From Dictyocoela muelleri (Eukaryota > Microsporidia): a stretch of 13,311 bases of DNA. Both the position numbers and the translations under genes were made by a program. The notes below the pieces were generated by a model, which had not been told where the DNA came from, did not search any database, and worked only from the letters and a program-made list of their open reading frames with translations. Numbering within the stretch: the stretch's first letter is position 1; each line of letters starts with the position of its first letter. The stretch is taken from the NCBI GenBank assembly GCA_016256075.1, contig SDVU01000446.1, positions 1-13,311 of the forward strand. The letters run 5' to 3'. Below, piece by piece: positions 1 to 9,028 of this stretch.

Positions 1-108
1 TTTATTTTGTTGAACCATTATTTTTTTGCAACCAACACATTTCTTTTTTTCATGAATAATATCAAGTTCCTTAAATATTTCTATAATGTCTTCAGTTTTA
101 TCAATCAT
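1..108 (-). CDS. Merlin (IS1595/ISXO2-like) transposase, N-terminal part, runs off left edge
   Basis: An ATG at 108-106 on the minus strand opens a frame that stays open for 36 codons to the window edge; an in-frame stop lies nine codons upstream of it (133-135), so this ATG is the likely start. The peptide begins MIDKTEDIIEIFKEL and has a C-x2-C pair (KCVGCKK, about residues 24-30) followed by a Met and polar residues. Merlin transposases typically start with a short helical segment followed by a zinc-ribbon Cys pair before the DDE domain, and this fits. The catalytic part would lie outside the window. It is a different copy from the one at the right end and on the opposite strand. No break is visible in the part seen. 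The assignment rests on short similarity only; a small unrelated zinc-ribbon protein is possible. Confidence 0.45.
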   Translation of the reverse strand, partial: MIDKTEDIIEIFKELDIIHEKKKCVGCKKIMVQQNK

Positions 109-197
109 TGAAAAAAATTTGCAATCACCATTTTATCTATTTTCCAAAACATAAGGGTGTAAAAAATTTTTTTTAAATAGATGTTAAATTATAAACC
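109..197. other. Non-coding leader between Merlin-like frame and palindrome
   Basis: This short AT-rich stretch has homopolymer A and T runs and no frame worth calling. If the Merlin-like frame to the left is real, its promoter and terminal inverted repeat would lie here or inside the palindrome to the right, but I see no recognisable terminal repeat. Confidence 0.3.
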
Positions 198-470
198 GGT
201 CAACACCCTCGAAAATTTCTGTTGGAAATTATATAAAATATATACATATAGTAGTATTTTTAAGAGATAAATTCTAGAATGTTAGTATTTTGTAGTAATC
301 GTTATATATTACCTAATTTAGATTAATTTCGCGAAGCGAAATTAATCTAAATTAGGTAATATAGAACGATTACTACAAAATACTAACATTCTAGAATTTA
401 TCTCTTAAAAATACTACTATATGTATATATTTTATAAAATTTCAAACAGAAATTTTTGAGGGTGTTGACC
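198..470. repeat. 273-bp near-perfect palindrome (fold-back/MITE-like element)
   Basis: The sequence from ggtcaacaccctc at 198 is mirrored as its reverse complement ending gagggtgttgacc at 470. The axis is at 334, where gattaatttcgc and gcgaaattaatc flank a 3-base loop (333-335). By eye only about four of roughly 135 arm positions mismatch. Similarity stops abruptly at both outer ends, so the arms mark the ends of a discrete unit. It has no coding capacity. I could not find a clear target-site duplication outside the ends. It could be a fold-back MITE, a non-autonomous DNA transposon made only of terminal inverted repeats, or a recent inverted duplication. As DNA or RNA it would form a very long hairpin. 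Confidence 0.9.
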
Positions 471-742
471 TGAGTAGTACCGATTTTTCTATCAATTATG
501 GGAATTCTTTTCAAAATTAAAAGCTATTTTAGAAGAAATATTATCTAAAATAAACTCTTTATATTTATTTCTGCAAGTAAAATAACCTTTTATAACCACG
601 AGAAATAATTTAAACAAATATCGAAACAAAATCCTATTATTCTCTAGAAAAAAAATTTAAACCTTTTAAAAAACCCTACTGATCAATCAACAATATACTT
701 AAATTTCAAAACAAAAATCATCTATTAAACTTTGCCGTGACA
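471..742. other. No gene; possible end/LTR zone of the old minus-strand Ty3/gypsy fossil
   Basis: There is no frame of note here. It lies just past the integrase C-terminal remnant of the old minus-strand element, where a 3-prime LTR would be expected. On the minus strand a TGTCACGG-like start occurs at 742-735, which resembles a common LTR beginning, but I found no matching partner on the other side of the fossil, so this remains a guess. Confidence 0.2.
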
Positions 743-799
743 CATTCCTTACACTCTTTGACCCATCATCATCCTTTAAACGAATTAATTCATATCTTG

Positions 800-1560
800 C
801 CTACTTTAAGTCTTATCTAGAAACTCAGGATCTATTTTCGTAATTATTAATTCATTGCTAATATACACTTCATCGTTTACATTAAATTATGTTTCATGAT
901 TTTTATTTTCCTGATTAACAATTCTTCTATAAATTTTGCCTTTTCTCACGGATTTTTGACCTATTTAAATTATGCAAGGCCACATTAAGAGACATTCATA
1001 TGTCCCGATAAAAAAATGTCTTTGAATGATTCGATTATCATTGGAAAATGTTATTCATATTTACTTTAGTTCTTTTGAGAGACTCTCCTATGGGTTCCTT
1101 CATTCGTTATATCACCCATTACTCGGTTGATAATAATTAACATTAAATTTATTACAATATTGTTTTTATGACACAATCTGGTACATTTTGAAATGAAAAT
1201 TCTTGGCCATTGTCATTAGAATCGTTCTGAATTTAGATTACGAAAGGTATTCTGTCAGGAAATTTATTTTATTCACCGTAAGTTTATTTTTCAAAGTTTC
1301 ACTTTAGACTTTTTTTCTAAAATAATTTATTAAGTCGATAACATAACACTTTCTTCATTTCCATGATATAAATGATACTATTTTTTCGGGCTCGAAGCTT
1401 TGACCAATTTCTAGGGTTATATCTTGATTTGTCTATATTTCTGTATCTATCACAATCTGAAAGAATATTATTTATTTTGGCTTAGGATACGAAATTTCAT
1501 AATTTATATTTTTGTATTGTTAACTCTTACGATGTCCAGTATTCATATGTGTTTGATTAT
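800..1560 (-). pseudogene. Integrase remnant of the old Ty3/gypsy fossil
   Basis: Three parts appear in order on the minus strand. A GH-containing, HHCC-like zinc-finger region lies at about 1450-1560. A core with an NDNGQEF-type box is at about 1199-1214, with a YYQPSNG-like stretch at about 1115-1130, matching the second and third catalytic regions of retroviral-type integrases. A C-terminal stretch at about 805-885 reads VNDEVYISNELI, like the GD-V-x-x-x-N segment typical of gypsy integrase tails. It is broken and non-functional. It belongs with the RNase H and RT remnants at higher coordinates. Confidence 0.7.
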
Positions 1561-1759
1561 CGTCTATTTATTTCTTCACTGTTTAAATTAATTAAATTGT
1601 ATTAATATTTAAATTATTGATACCACCATTTATCAATCTGCTTAGTGTGTTGTTTCTTAAAATGTTTTCACCTTGGGTGTATTTAACTTACAAAACCTAA
1701 TTTTCTAATCTTTTTATTCATCTTTTTATTCTCTGCGTTTAGGAATCTCTATTTTCCTT

Positions 1760-2080
1760 AATTATCTTACTTACTTATGATATGTATTATATAAAATGAA
1801 TTACTTACAATTATATTTGGAATTTTCCCATAGACTATAGAACTGATATAAATTTCTTTACTGTAATTGTATAGTTTCTTCTGAGGAAATTTATATTTTT
1901 AGTATATATGCTATTGGCAATTCGAGTTGTTTTGTAAAATACACAATTCCAATAGTAGAAGCATAAGTTTTGAGACAAAATCGTTTATTCGGACCCGGCA
2001 TTTTCAATTCGAGTATTTTAGACACAATAGTTTTCATTATATCGAAAAATTTTGGTTTGTTCATCTGTCTACAAAAAGCT
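1760..2080 (-). pseudogene. RNase H remnant of the old Ty3/gypsy fossil
   Basis: On the minus strand a stretch resembling the RT-RNase H linker precedes a YASTIGIV-like box at about 1949-1969, in the position of the usual first-Asp box of gypsy RNase H. A PIAY motif follows a short way downstream, as in most gypsy elements. It is broken. It sits in the right order between the RT remnant (higher coordinates) and the integrase remnant (lower). Confidence 0.7.
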
Positions 2081-2449
2081 CTTCATTATAATAAATCCAT
2101 AAAATGGCTACAATATTTCTGAAAATAGGTAAAAAACATACTATTATAATTTATCTCCTCTATGAATTTTCTCTACATTCTTTTTTTTTGAAATTAAAAA
2201 TTTAAATTGCCTTCTGATCGTTTTGATATGGCGCACTAGTGGTTTTCTGTTATTCATTTTAAAAAAATGTAATTTCTTTATCTTAATACGGCCTTTTATC
2301 GTTTCTTTGACAATAAATTGTTTTTTCTTGTATTAACATCTTTTAAGTTCATACCATATTCCTTATGATTAATAACAATTACTATTATATTTAAATTGAA
2401 AAAAATATTTATTACCTATATATTCTTTTAAAACCATATACATTCCTAG

Positions 2450-2850
2450 TTGTATGATTTCCATGCTGTTTTTAAAATACAGTGTCATCTTAATAAACAG
2501 AATTAATCTATTGTCTTCGCATAAGAATGGCCTTTCCCCCTTCTTTCAATCTTAAAGGCTCTGGGAAAGATCGGTCTTTAAATTCCTTCTGACTAAAACA
2601 TTTTACTCTATGTAAACTATGCAAGATTTCTCTTATATTTAAAATTATGAATAATTAAAATCAATGATATCATTAAACCGCGTACTTCTAATGTAAAACG
2701 TTGATTCCTAACCTTTTTCTACTACCACTACAAATGACACAATAAGGAACCGCTTTCTTTTTTATATTTATTCAATTAGATTAGGTTTTCTACAAGTTTT
2801 AGAGATATCTGTTTTGTACTAAAATTTATTATAGGTATATTCTAAGTTTT
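2450..2850 (-). pseudogene. Reverse transcriptase remnant of the old Ty3/gypsy fossil
   Basis: On the minus strand the catalytic YxDD region can be recognised at about 2480-2500, followed by the short hydrophobic and His-containing stretch that normally follows it. A weak APxTFQ-like stretch lies just upstream on the same strand. The rest of the domain is too decayed to delimit. It is assigned mainly from order and from the clearer RNase H and integrase remnants that follow. Confidence 0.55.
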
Positions 2851-3086
2851 TATTTTGGTTTTTCTCGGTTATTTTTAGTCATGATATTTGTAATTCACTA
2901 TTAAAAATTATTTTTTATATTGCACTAAACCTGAAACATAGCCTTTAAGAATTTTAACATATTAAATGATTTTTTTTCTTTAGATTTCTAGTCTATATAT
3001 AAAAAAACCTTCTTATAGTATTAATTACTTATATACATAAGAGATATCAAATTATTAGCATCTATTGTAATCGAAAATTTCCAATA
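2851..3086 (-). other. Unassigned stretch between the old element's protease and RT regions
   Basis: This AT-rich DNA has no recognisable motif. From its position it should be the decayed protease-RT linker of the old fossil, bordering the insertion point of the younger element. Confidence 0.35.
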
Positions 3087-3091
3087 GTATG

Positions 3092-3355
3092 TGTGGTGTC
3101 AACACATTTATCAAAACACAAAATTGATCAATTTCATAATATTTGATTTCCCTATAAGTTTACCTCCTTCCCCCATTTAAAACTATAAAGAAAATCAAAC
3201 TGTGTTTACCCATGAGACACACAAGAGATGGTTCAAGCTACCCTCAAATAGAGAATGCTCTAAACGAGATGAATTTTAATGCCAAAGGATCTAAATTAAA
3301 TAAAAAAGTTTAATATCAATTTATTAATCTTACTCTTCAGCGCTTGACAAGCGCA
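3092..3355 (+). repeat. 5-prime LTR of the younger Ty3/gypsy element
   Basis: It is 264 bp long, begins TGTGGTGTCAACACATT and ends TTGACAAGCGCA. It pairs with the 3-prime LTR at 7107-7370 over its full length. The 5-bp duplication GTATG precedes it. It should hold the element's promoter and polyadenylation signals, but I cannot place a TATA box with confidence in such AT-rich sequence. Confidence 0.95.
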
Positions 3356-3370
3356 TATTGAGCTCAATAT
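3355..3370. repeat. 16-bp perfect palindrome at the primer-binding-site position
   Basis: The sequence atattgagctcaatat is its own reverse complement and starts on the last base of the 5-prime LTR. The minus-strand primer-binding site of an LTR element lies here. No TGG-starting match to a tRNA 3-prime end is evident, so either priming is unusual, or the site has decayed, or the palindrome is a coincidence. Confidence 0.6.
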
Positions 3371-3484
3371 CGAATATGTCAATCCGCTAATTACTGAATG
3401 AAATTGATTCGAGGTAAAATGCATACGCCAAGTAGTTAGTGTCGACGAAAAATTTGATGTTGCCTTATTTGAGTTTAAGAACGA

Positions 3485-4200
3485 ATATACAGTAATGAAA
3501 ATAATACACAGAATTAACAAATTGATATCAATTGAACATCAAAATCTATTGAATTGGTTCACATTATTTCAAGAAACATCTAGGATTTTCAAGTGGAATG
3601 AAGAAACACAGCGTGAAATACTGACACAAATTATCGATATGAATATTCAATACCAAGTGGGTGTTTCAAGCTCGTCCGAAGGCATGCTTAAAAGATAACT
3701 TGCGCTTTAATATAATCCAGACAGTGCCTACAAATACCAACGAATAATCAATAATATAAAACAAAAAGACTTTTTACATTGGGAGCATACATAAAGGAAA
3801 TCAATGTTCGATGCAAAAAATTAGCATTTTGTTTAGGTTGGTCAGAAGACATAGTCGAGTTAAAAAAAATGAGAAGTGTTATTTAGTGGACTGGAGGATA
3901 TGGTCAACTATGATATCGCAAATTACCAGGATGTCCATATAGCAACATAATAAACACCCTAGCAAATCTAGACAGCCTCTTAATTGATAAAATACGAAAA
4001 ATGCCCATATCAACAACAGAAACATTTTTAAAAAACAAATATAGATATACCCTTTTAAAAAAATTTACATAAACCTATATCCTTCGAAAATTTAAATCAC
4101 AAAAAAAACAATAATAAATTCTATACCTTCCATAAATCCAGATCTCACAGTAGTAACGAGTGCAGTAAAAAAACAACTCCGTGAAGATGTAAATAAAGAT
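3485..4200 (+). pseudogene. gag-like region of the younger Ty3/gypsy element (broken)
   Basis: The clearest part is an open stretch at 3495-3698 with a Trp- and Phe-rich pattern (LLNWFTLFQ, then FKWNEETQREIL) that resembles the capsid region of gypsy gag proteins, in which short Trp/Phe motifs sit among charged helices. The remainder up to the protease is decayed and I do not see a zinc knuckle. It is assigned mainly by position between the 5-prime LTR and the protease. Confidence 0.55.
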
Positions 4201-4215
4201 AATAAGATCTCACAA

Positions 4216-4560
4216 TCAAAGAACCTCAGTACAAACCAAGAATAATACTAATACCATTCGAAATATGCAGGCAAGAAACTCGTGCAATAGTTGATACTGG
4301 CGCCGCATATAATTATATACAGAGTAAGTGAGCCAAACATTTATGTCTGAAAACGGTGAAACTTGTGAAATTATAGTTGCAGAAATAGCAAATGGAAAAC
4401 TAGCCATTTACAAAGAAACCGATCTCTCTTTCATTCTATTTAACGACAATAGCAACACTCATACTAGTAATTTCATATAATAAATAGTAAAGTGAAATGC
4501 CAATCCTCGGAATGAAGTTCTTGGTCGAAAACGACGTGTAACTAAACTTAGCTGACGAAA
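4216..4560 (+). pseudogene. Retropepsin-type protease region of the younger element (broken)
   Basis: On the plus strand AIVDTGAAYNYI is readable around 4280-4320. The DTGA active-site box (4293-4304) is flanked by the hydrophobic residues expected of a retroviral-type aspartic protease. The region lies between the gag-like part and the RT, as in Ty3/gypsy elements. It is decayed and non-functional. Confidence 0.75.
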
Positions 4561-4695
4561 TAATGAGAATTGACGGAATAAAGTACGAAGTGGAACTGAG
4601 TAAAATTGAGAAACCAATTATGGAGAAAAGAATTGAGGAAAAATCAGAAATTTATTCAATCAATGAGGATAAAGGAATAAAAAGAGAAGTGAAAA

Positions 4696-5480
4696 TTGAT
4701 GAAAAATAATTCACCAAACGGATTAATTAAGGATGTTGAGCACAAGATCGTGTTGAAAGGTAAATTCAATAAAATTTTTAAGGAATACACAGTGCCTGTT
4801 TCTTTATCAATTGAAGTTTTAAATCACCTTAATCAACTAATTAAAGATAAAATAATCGAAGAAAGAATCCGGAGCTCTTATCTCCAGCATTTATAATCAA
4901 AAAGGAAAACGTGCAGTAAAGACTTGTTGTGGACTATCGATATCTCAACTCGATAATTAAAAAAATGCACCAGTTCATCCCAAATATCTCCGATATTCTC
5001 TCTACACAAAATGGAAATGCTTATTTCTCGAAAAATAGACATGAACCAAGGATACTATCAGATAAAGATGGGTAAGGAATATATCGATAATACGTTTTTC
5101 AAGATACTCAATAATGCTTTTATTTAAGAGAATGCCATTCGGCCTCTGTAACGCGCCTTCAACATTTCAACAAGCAATGAAATACATCTTAAAGGGCATA
5201 GACAACGTTCACATATATCTAGACGATGTCTTGATTTGCACATGGACAAATGAAGACCCAATAGTTATTCTAAAAACAGTATTTAAGAGGTTTGGAGATA
5301 ACAACATATCGATAAATATTTCTAAAAGTTAATTCGGAATAGAAAATAGAATTTTTAGGACATGAAGTTTTTCATAACAAAATTAGGCCATGTATTACAT
5401 AACTAGAAAATTATAAAATCGTACCCTGCAACACTAAGAAAAAGCTATAGAAGTTATTGGGGTTTCTCAACTGGTTCAGA
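4696..5480 (+). pseudogene. Reverse transcriptase region of the younger element (broken)
   Basis: The open stretch at 5114-5332 carries two unmistakable Ty3/gypsy RT boxes. RMPFGLCNAPSTFQQAM is at about residues 6-22, and the catalytic YLDDVLI is at about residues 35-41, with the second Asp pair intact in the visible text. The upstream open stretch at 4696-4896 looks like the N-terminal RT connection (I--LN-LI--KIIE). The region is interrupted several times. Confidence 0.93.
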
Positions 5481-5576
5481 TCTTATGTAAAGAACCTATC
5501 TCAAAAAATATAACACTTTTACAATAAATTAAAAGGAAAAAGTAAAGACATAGACCGGAATGACGAAGATACATCC

Positions 5577-5990
5577 TTGGCTCAAGCAATCGTCGACGAA
5601 ATTAGGAAACGCCCCGCATTGCTTATACCGGATCTTAACAAAGTGTTCTTTATGAATACAGATGCATCTGAAGAAGGTATAGGCGCTGTACTATATCAAG
5701 ACGGTAAAATTGTCGGCACTATAGTAGCACATATAATAAATCCGAGAAAAACTATACCATAATTAAGAAGAAGGCATTAGAATTGTTGAAAGGACTTACA
5801 CATTTTCAGCCGCTGATATTGAATTCTAAAATTAATATTCTAAGTGATAATTAAAAACCTGATAATCCCAGGAGACTTGTCGAAACACATAAATAGATAG
5901 AAAATGATACTGGAAGAGTAATACTATAGCTTAAAACACATACCAGGAATAAAAAAAACGACGCTGCCACACTATCAAGATCTCATTTGA
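5577..5990 (+). pseudogene. RNase H region of the younger element (broken)
   Basis: The open stretch at 5577-5762 contains the RT-RNase H linker (IRKRPALLIPDLNK) and the first RNase H box, FMNTDASEEGIGAVLYQDG, typical of Ty3/gypsy RNase H. The rest, up to the integrase at about 5990, is decayed. Confidence 0.9.
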
Positions 5991-6793
5991 AGCTGATACA
6001 CGAGAACAATTTGAAGAAAGACGAACAGATAGACCTCAAAAAATATTTATTCTACAATTCCCTAATTAAAGATATTTTAAACAAAAATAAATTGAACAAA
6101 AACTTCATAAAGGAAAATACCGATAAAATATGCGAATTTATTATAAAATTACATCATGAATTAATACACCCTGATTATAGAAAAATGATCAGAACTATCG
6201 AGCTACGTTTAAAAATTAGTGGCGTTAGGGAAATAATAAAGAGAATATGTACGAACTGCAAAATATTCATCTCAGAAAATACATTCAGATCAAACTATAG
6301 AATACCGATTTATAAGAACACCACAAATCAAACGGACGACATACTTGATTTAGATATAAAGGGCCCGATAGAGTCAAAACATTTTAAAATTAAAAACACA
6401 AAAAATCATTTTTATTTACTAGTATGCACTGATATTTTTATGCGCTTCACTGAAACAGAAATCATTTTTGATAATCACTCTAGTACAGTATGTAAAAAAC
6501 TAGAACAAATGTGGATCAATAAATATAAACCACCGAAAAAAAATACTTACAGATAACGGCCGCCAATTTACATCAACAAATTTTTATGAATTATTACGAA
6601 GATGCAATATAAAGCATATATATATTCATCTCCGAATAATCCTACCGAAAATTCAATTGTAGAGAGGATTAATAAAGAAATAGGGCTTTTTTTACGAATC
6701 AGCAGAAATGTGAAATTGAATGAATTAAAAAATAACATATTTCAGATAATAAACCTGTTAGACAATATTTCTACTGGGTATGGCCCAATATAA
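5987..6793 (+). pseudogene. Integrase region of the younger element (broken)
   Basis: The longest open stretch of the window (5987-6556, 189 codons) carries an HHCC-type zinc finger, with HHELIHPDYRKM at about residues 56-67 and CTNCKIF at about 88-94. Next comes the core start DLDIKGPIE at about 122-130 (first catalytic Asp region) and the LVCTDIFMRFTE box at about 145-156. Just past it the plus strand still shows a TDNG-type box near 6545, and the stretch at 6602-6793 shows SPNNPTENSIVERINKEI, the third catalytic region with Glu. The C-terminal tail is decayed. Confidence 0.92.
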
Positions 6794-7106
6794 GTATATA
6801 AGAATTTACTTATATATAAGAGTGATAGTGAGAGAGTGAATATAAATTACAAAGATATAAGAGAGAATTCAATAAAAATACATTAAAAAACTTATGAAAA
6901 ACATTTAAAAAAAAGAGAAACACGATTATAAGCTAGGTTATTTTATTTACAAAAGAATTTTTCTTCAGACAAAATCGACACTATTTTGAAAGGCCCATAC
7001 GAAGTCTTAACAGTTTCAGATAATAAAAATAACTTGCGTGCAATCGTAAATAATAAGATTTAAAAGCTGTCAATAAACAACATAAGAACGGCCAGAGAGA
7101 GGCAGA
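6794..7106 (+). other. Decayed pol 3-prime end and polypurine tract of the younger element
   Basis: The sequence is the decayed integrase C-terminal region, with no intact frame. Immediately before the 3-prime LTR, agagagaggcaga (7094-7106) is a purine-rich run in the expected position of the plus-strand-priming polypurine tract. Confidence 0.6.
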
Positions 7107-7370
7107 TGTGGTGTCAACACATTCATCAAAACACAAAATTGATCAATCTCATAATATTAGTTTCCCCTCCAAGTTTACCTCCTTCCCTTCATTTAAAACT
7201 ATATAGGAAATCAAAATTTGATGAACCATGAGACACCAAAGAGATGGTTCAGCTACCCTCAAATAGAGAAGCCTCTAAACGAGAAAATTTTAATATTAAA
7301 GGATTTAAATTAGATAAAAAAAGTTTAATCTCAATTTATTTATCTTACTCTTCAGCGCTTGACCAGCGCA
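7107..7370 (+). repeat. 3-prime LTR of the younger Ty3/gypsy element
   Basis: It is 264 bp, TGTGG...GCGCA, paired with 3092-3355. The 5-bp duplication GTATG follows at 7371-7375. Both LTRs are the same length, with about 11% differences including compensating small insertions and deletions. Confidence 0.95.
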
Positions 7371-7375
7371 GTATG

Positions 7376-8210
7376 TAAAAAAATTTCGAAATTTGAATTA
7401 ACACACGAACCAGTTCTATAATAGCAATATAGCCGACATATTTTAATATTTTTATCTATTACATCCTCATTATCATTTTGATTATTAGACATTTTATTAC
7501 TATTAAAACGCTTAATGTATGTACATTCATTTGCATTGTGCTTTGTCTTGCCGCCATTATAGCATTTTACATATAATTTTTTTATTACAACTTGTTTAGA
7601 TTTATGTTCTCGGTTTACATTTTTTTTGAAAAATCCGATCTTTATCTTTTATAGTTTCCTTATTTTTATATGCTCAATAAGTTCTTGTAATAGAATTTCT
7701 AATGTAAAGAAAAGTGATTGATTATACGTGGCGAAAGAAATTTCAAAAGATACGTTAAAATGATAGTATCATCAATTTTTCAAGATTTCAAAAATTCAAA
7801 TACTTTTTTTTATTAATTGTACCACTTTTATTCCTTAAATTTGTATTGAGATTCTAGACTTTTACCAGCACAAAATTTGAACAATTCATATTTTTATATC
7901 CAAAAAACGAGAATGTATATTCGGCTTCATAAACACAGAACCATTCTTTGACTCTTTTATCACGATATATCATTGCGAAATTTATTTTTCTCTACGTGTA
8001 TAGCTTTTAAAATCCTAAGATCTTTTAACTGAAAATATGTATATTTTATTTCTTTTCTATTCATTCCTCGAGAAGATGAAAAAACTTTATACTAAAAATG
8101 GTAGGAGTCTCGATCTTTGCTGCTTTGTCTCTCGCAGCTTGATACGATTGAGATGCGATATGGTTTTTTTCAGTATCGTAAGGAGTATCTTTTACTAATT
8201 GTTACTATTC
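7376..8210 (-). mobile_element. Old Ty3/gypsy fossil, gag-protease part (continuation beyond the insertion)
   Basis: On the minus strand, from high to low coordinates, there is gag-like sequence with an open stretch at about 8085-8201 rich in Ala, Lys, Glu and Gln. Next is a CCHC-type nucleocapsid zinc knuckle at about 7522-7567, then a protease active-site-like TGS stretch at about 7395-7425 close to the insertion border. This is the order gag-NC-PR, and the matching RT-RNase H-integrase lies on the other side of the younger element on the same strand. The two halves are therefore one element split by insertion. It is broken in many places. Confidence 0.7.
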
Positions 8211-9000
8211 TCATTATAAATACCTTTTTGTAATTTAAAGCTTTTTACAGAAGCATATATATATAATGACACCTTTTATATTTATTTCTATAACTTAAAT
8301 TACCGATATTCAACATTTGATAACTAAAACACAACATAGAAACAGTGCCTATTATATCTAGAAACTTAAAGTTGTTACTTTCTTTCTATAAAATAATTCT
8401 TAATGGCTAATTACAGTTTTACCTATTGCTAAAAAAATTCCTAATTATGATATATTTAATATTTAATCTATATATGTTTATTTTAATTTCAGATTATTTA
8501 TTTTTAAGTTAATATTACAATTATATGTGTGTATTTACAAGTCACTACTCTCCATATCAATTTTTATAGTTGTACGTTTTTATGTTTTTATTGATATCAA
8601 ATATCTTCCTGCGTCTAGTGTATAGAACACAATTCTATTTATCACATGTTCTAAGGACCTTAAACAAAAATTTATAAAACGGAGCAATTTTGCATTTATA
8701 GGCGGATTTAGCCAGTTATTCTACGTTTCGTCCCGCTGGGCCGTCGTGAAAGTTCCGATTTACTAGGCCAAAACATGAGATTTTCGACGCAATTTTTTTA
8801 CCCATGTCATGAAATATGAAATAACAAAAAAAATAAGAAAAGAAAAAAAAAACTTTAATGTTTTTAGTATTTGCTATCATATTGAAGAGTCTTAAAATAG
8901 TGCAAAAAATATGTAGAGGTGATGATTGAAAATGTAATGTAGATTTTATACCACTAGTACAAATATAGTTTTTAAGGAAATACCTCACTAAATTAACGGA
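8211..9000. other. Unassigned AT-rich stretch with a GC-richer patch at about 8700-8790
   Basis: No gene is supported. From its position the right-hand end and LTR of the old minus-strand fossil may be here, but no repeat partner was found near 480-740. The patch at about 8715-8790 (containing cgtcccgctgggccgtcg) is much richer in G+C than its surroundings. A minus-strand open stretch of 90 codons (8988-8716) overlaps it, but its sequence is low-complexity Phe-rich for half its length, so I do not call it. Confidence 0.3.
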
Positions 9001-9028
9001 TTATGGCAAAAACGAAGATAAGACATGA

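Larger units (their letters stand above)
743..3086 (-). mobile_element. Old Ty3/gypsy LTR-retroelement fossil, pol part (RT, RNase H, integrase)
   Basis: Read on the minus strand, from high to low coordinates, remnants appear in canonical Ty3/gypsy order: reverse transcriptase, RNase H, integrase zinc finger, integrase core and integrase C-terminal domain. The element is heavily decayed, with breaks throughout (dozens), and no long frame survives. It continues on the far side of the younger element, from 7376, so the whole fossil was split by that insertion. The plus strand is T-rich across the block, consistent with an A-rich coding strand on minus. It is clearly older than the 3092-7370 element, both from its decay and because it is the insertion target. 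Its LTRs could not be identified. Confidence 0.75.
3092..7370 (+). mobile_element. Younger Ty3/gypsy LTR retrotransposon (4279 bp) with both LTRs and TSD
   Basis: Two 264-bp LTRs (3092-3355 and 7107-7370) start TGTGG and end GCGCA, the canonical TG...CA. They are flanked by a 5-bp target-site duplication, GTATG, at 3087-3091 and 7371-7375. Between them on the plus strand are gag-like sequence, a protease box, RT, RNase H and integrase in Ty3/gypsy (Metaviridae) order. The element is structurally complete end to end, but its coding part is broken in many places (very roughly 20-30), so it is a fossil. The LTRs differ at about 30 of 264 positions by eye (about 11%), so it is not recent. It inserted into an older, oppositely oriented gypsy fossil whose halves lie on either side. 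Confidence 0.95.

Noticed and set aside
198-3110. Shared origin of the palindrome ends and the LTR start (both contain gtcaacac)
   Set aside because: Only eight bases are shared and the flanking sequence differs; this is likely chance.
3296-3520. Minus-strand frame across the 5-prime LTR border
   Set aside because: It lies over the LTR and leader of a plus-strand element and has no similarity to known proteins.
4216-4407. Minus-strand frame over the protease region
   Set aside because: It is the reverse shadow of the plus-strand DTGA-containing protease region.
8716-8988. 90-codon minus-strand open frame
   Set aside because: Half of it is a low-complexity Phe/Lys run from an A-rich tract and there is no recognisable domain; the C-terminal part merely overlaps the GC-richer patch.
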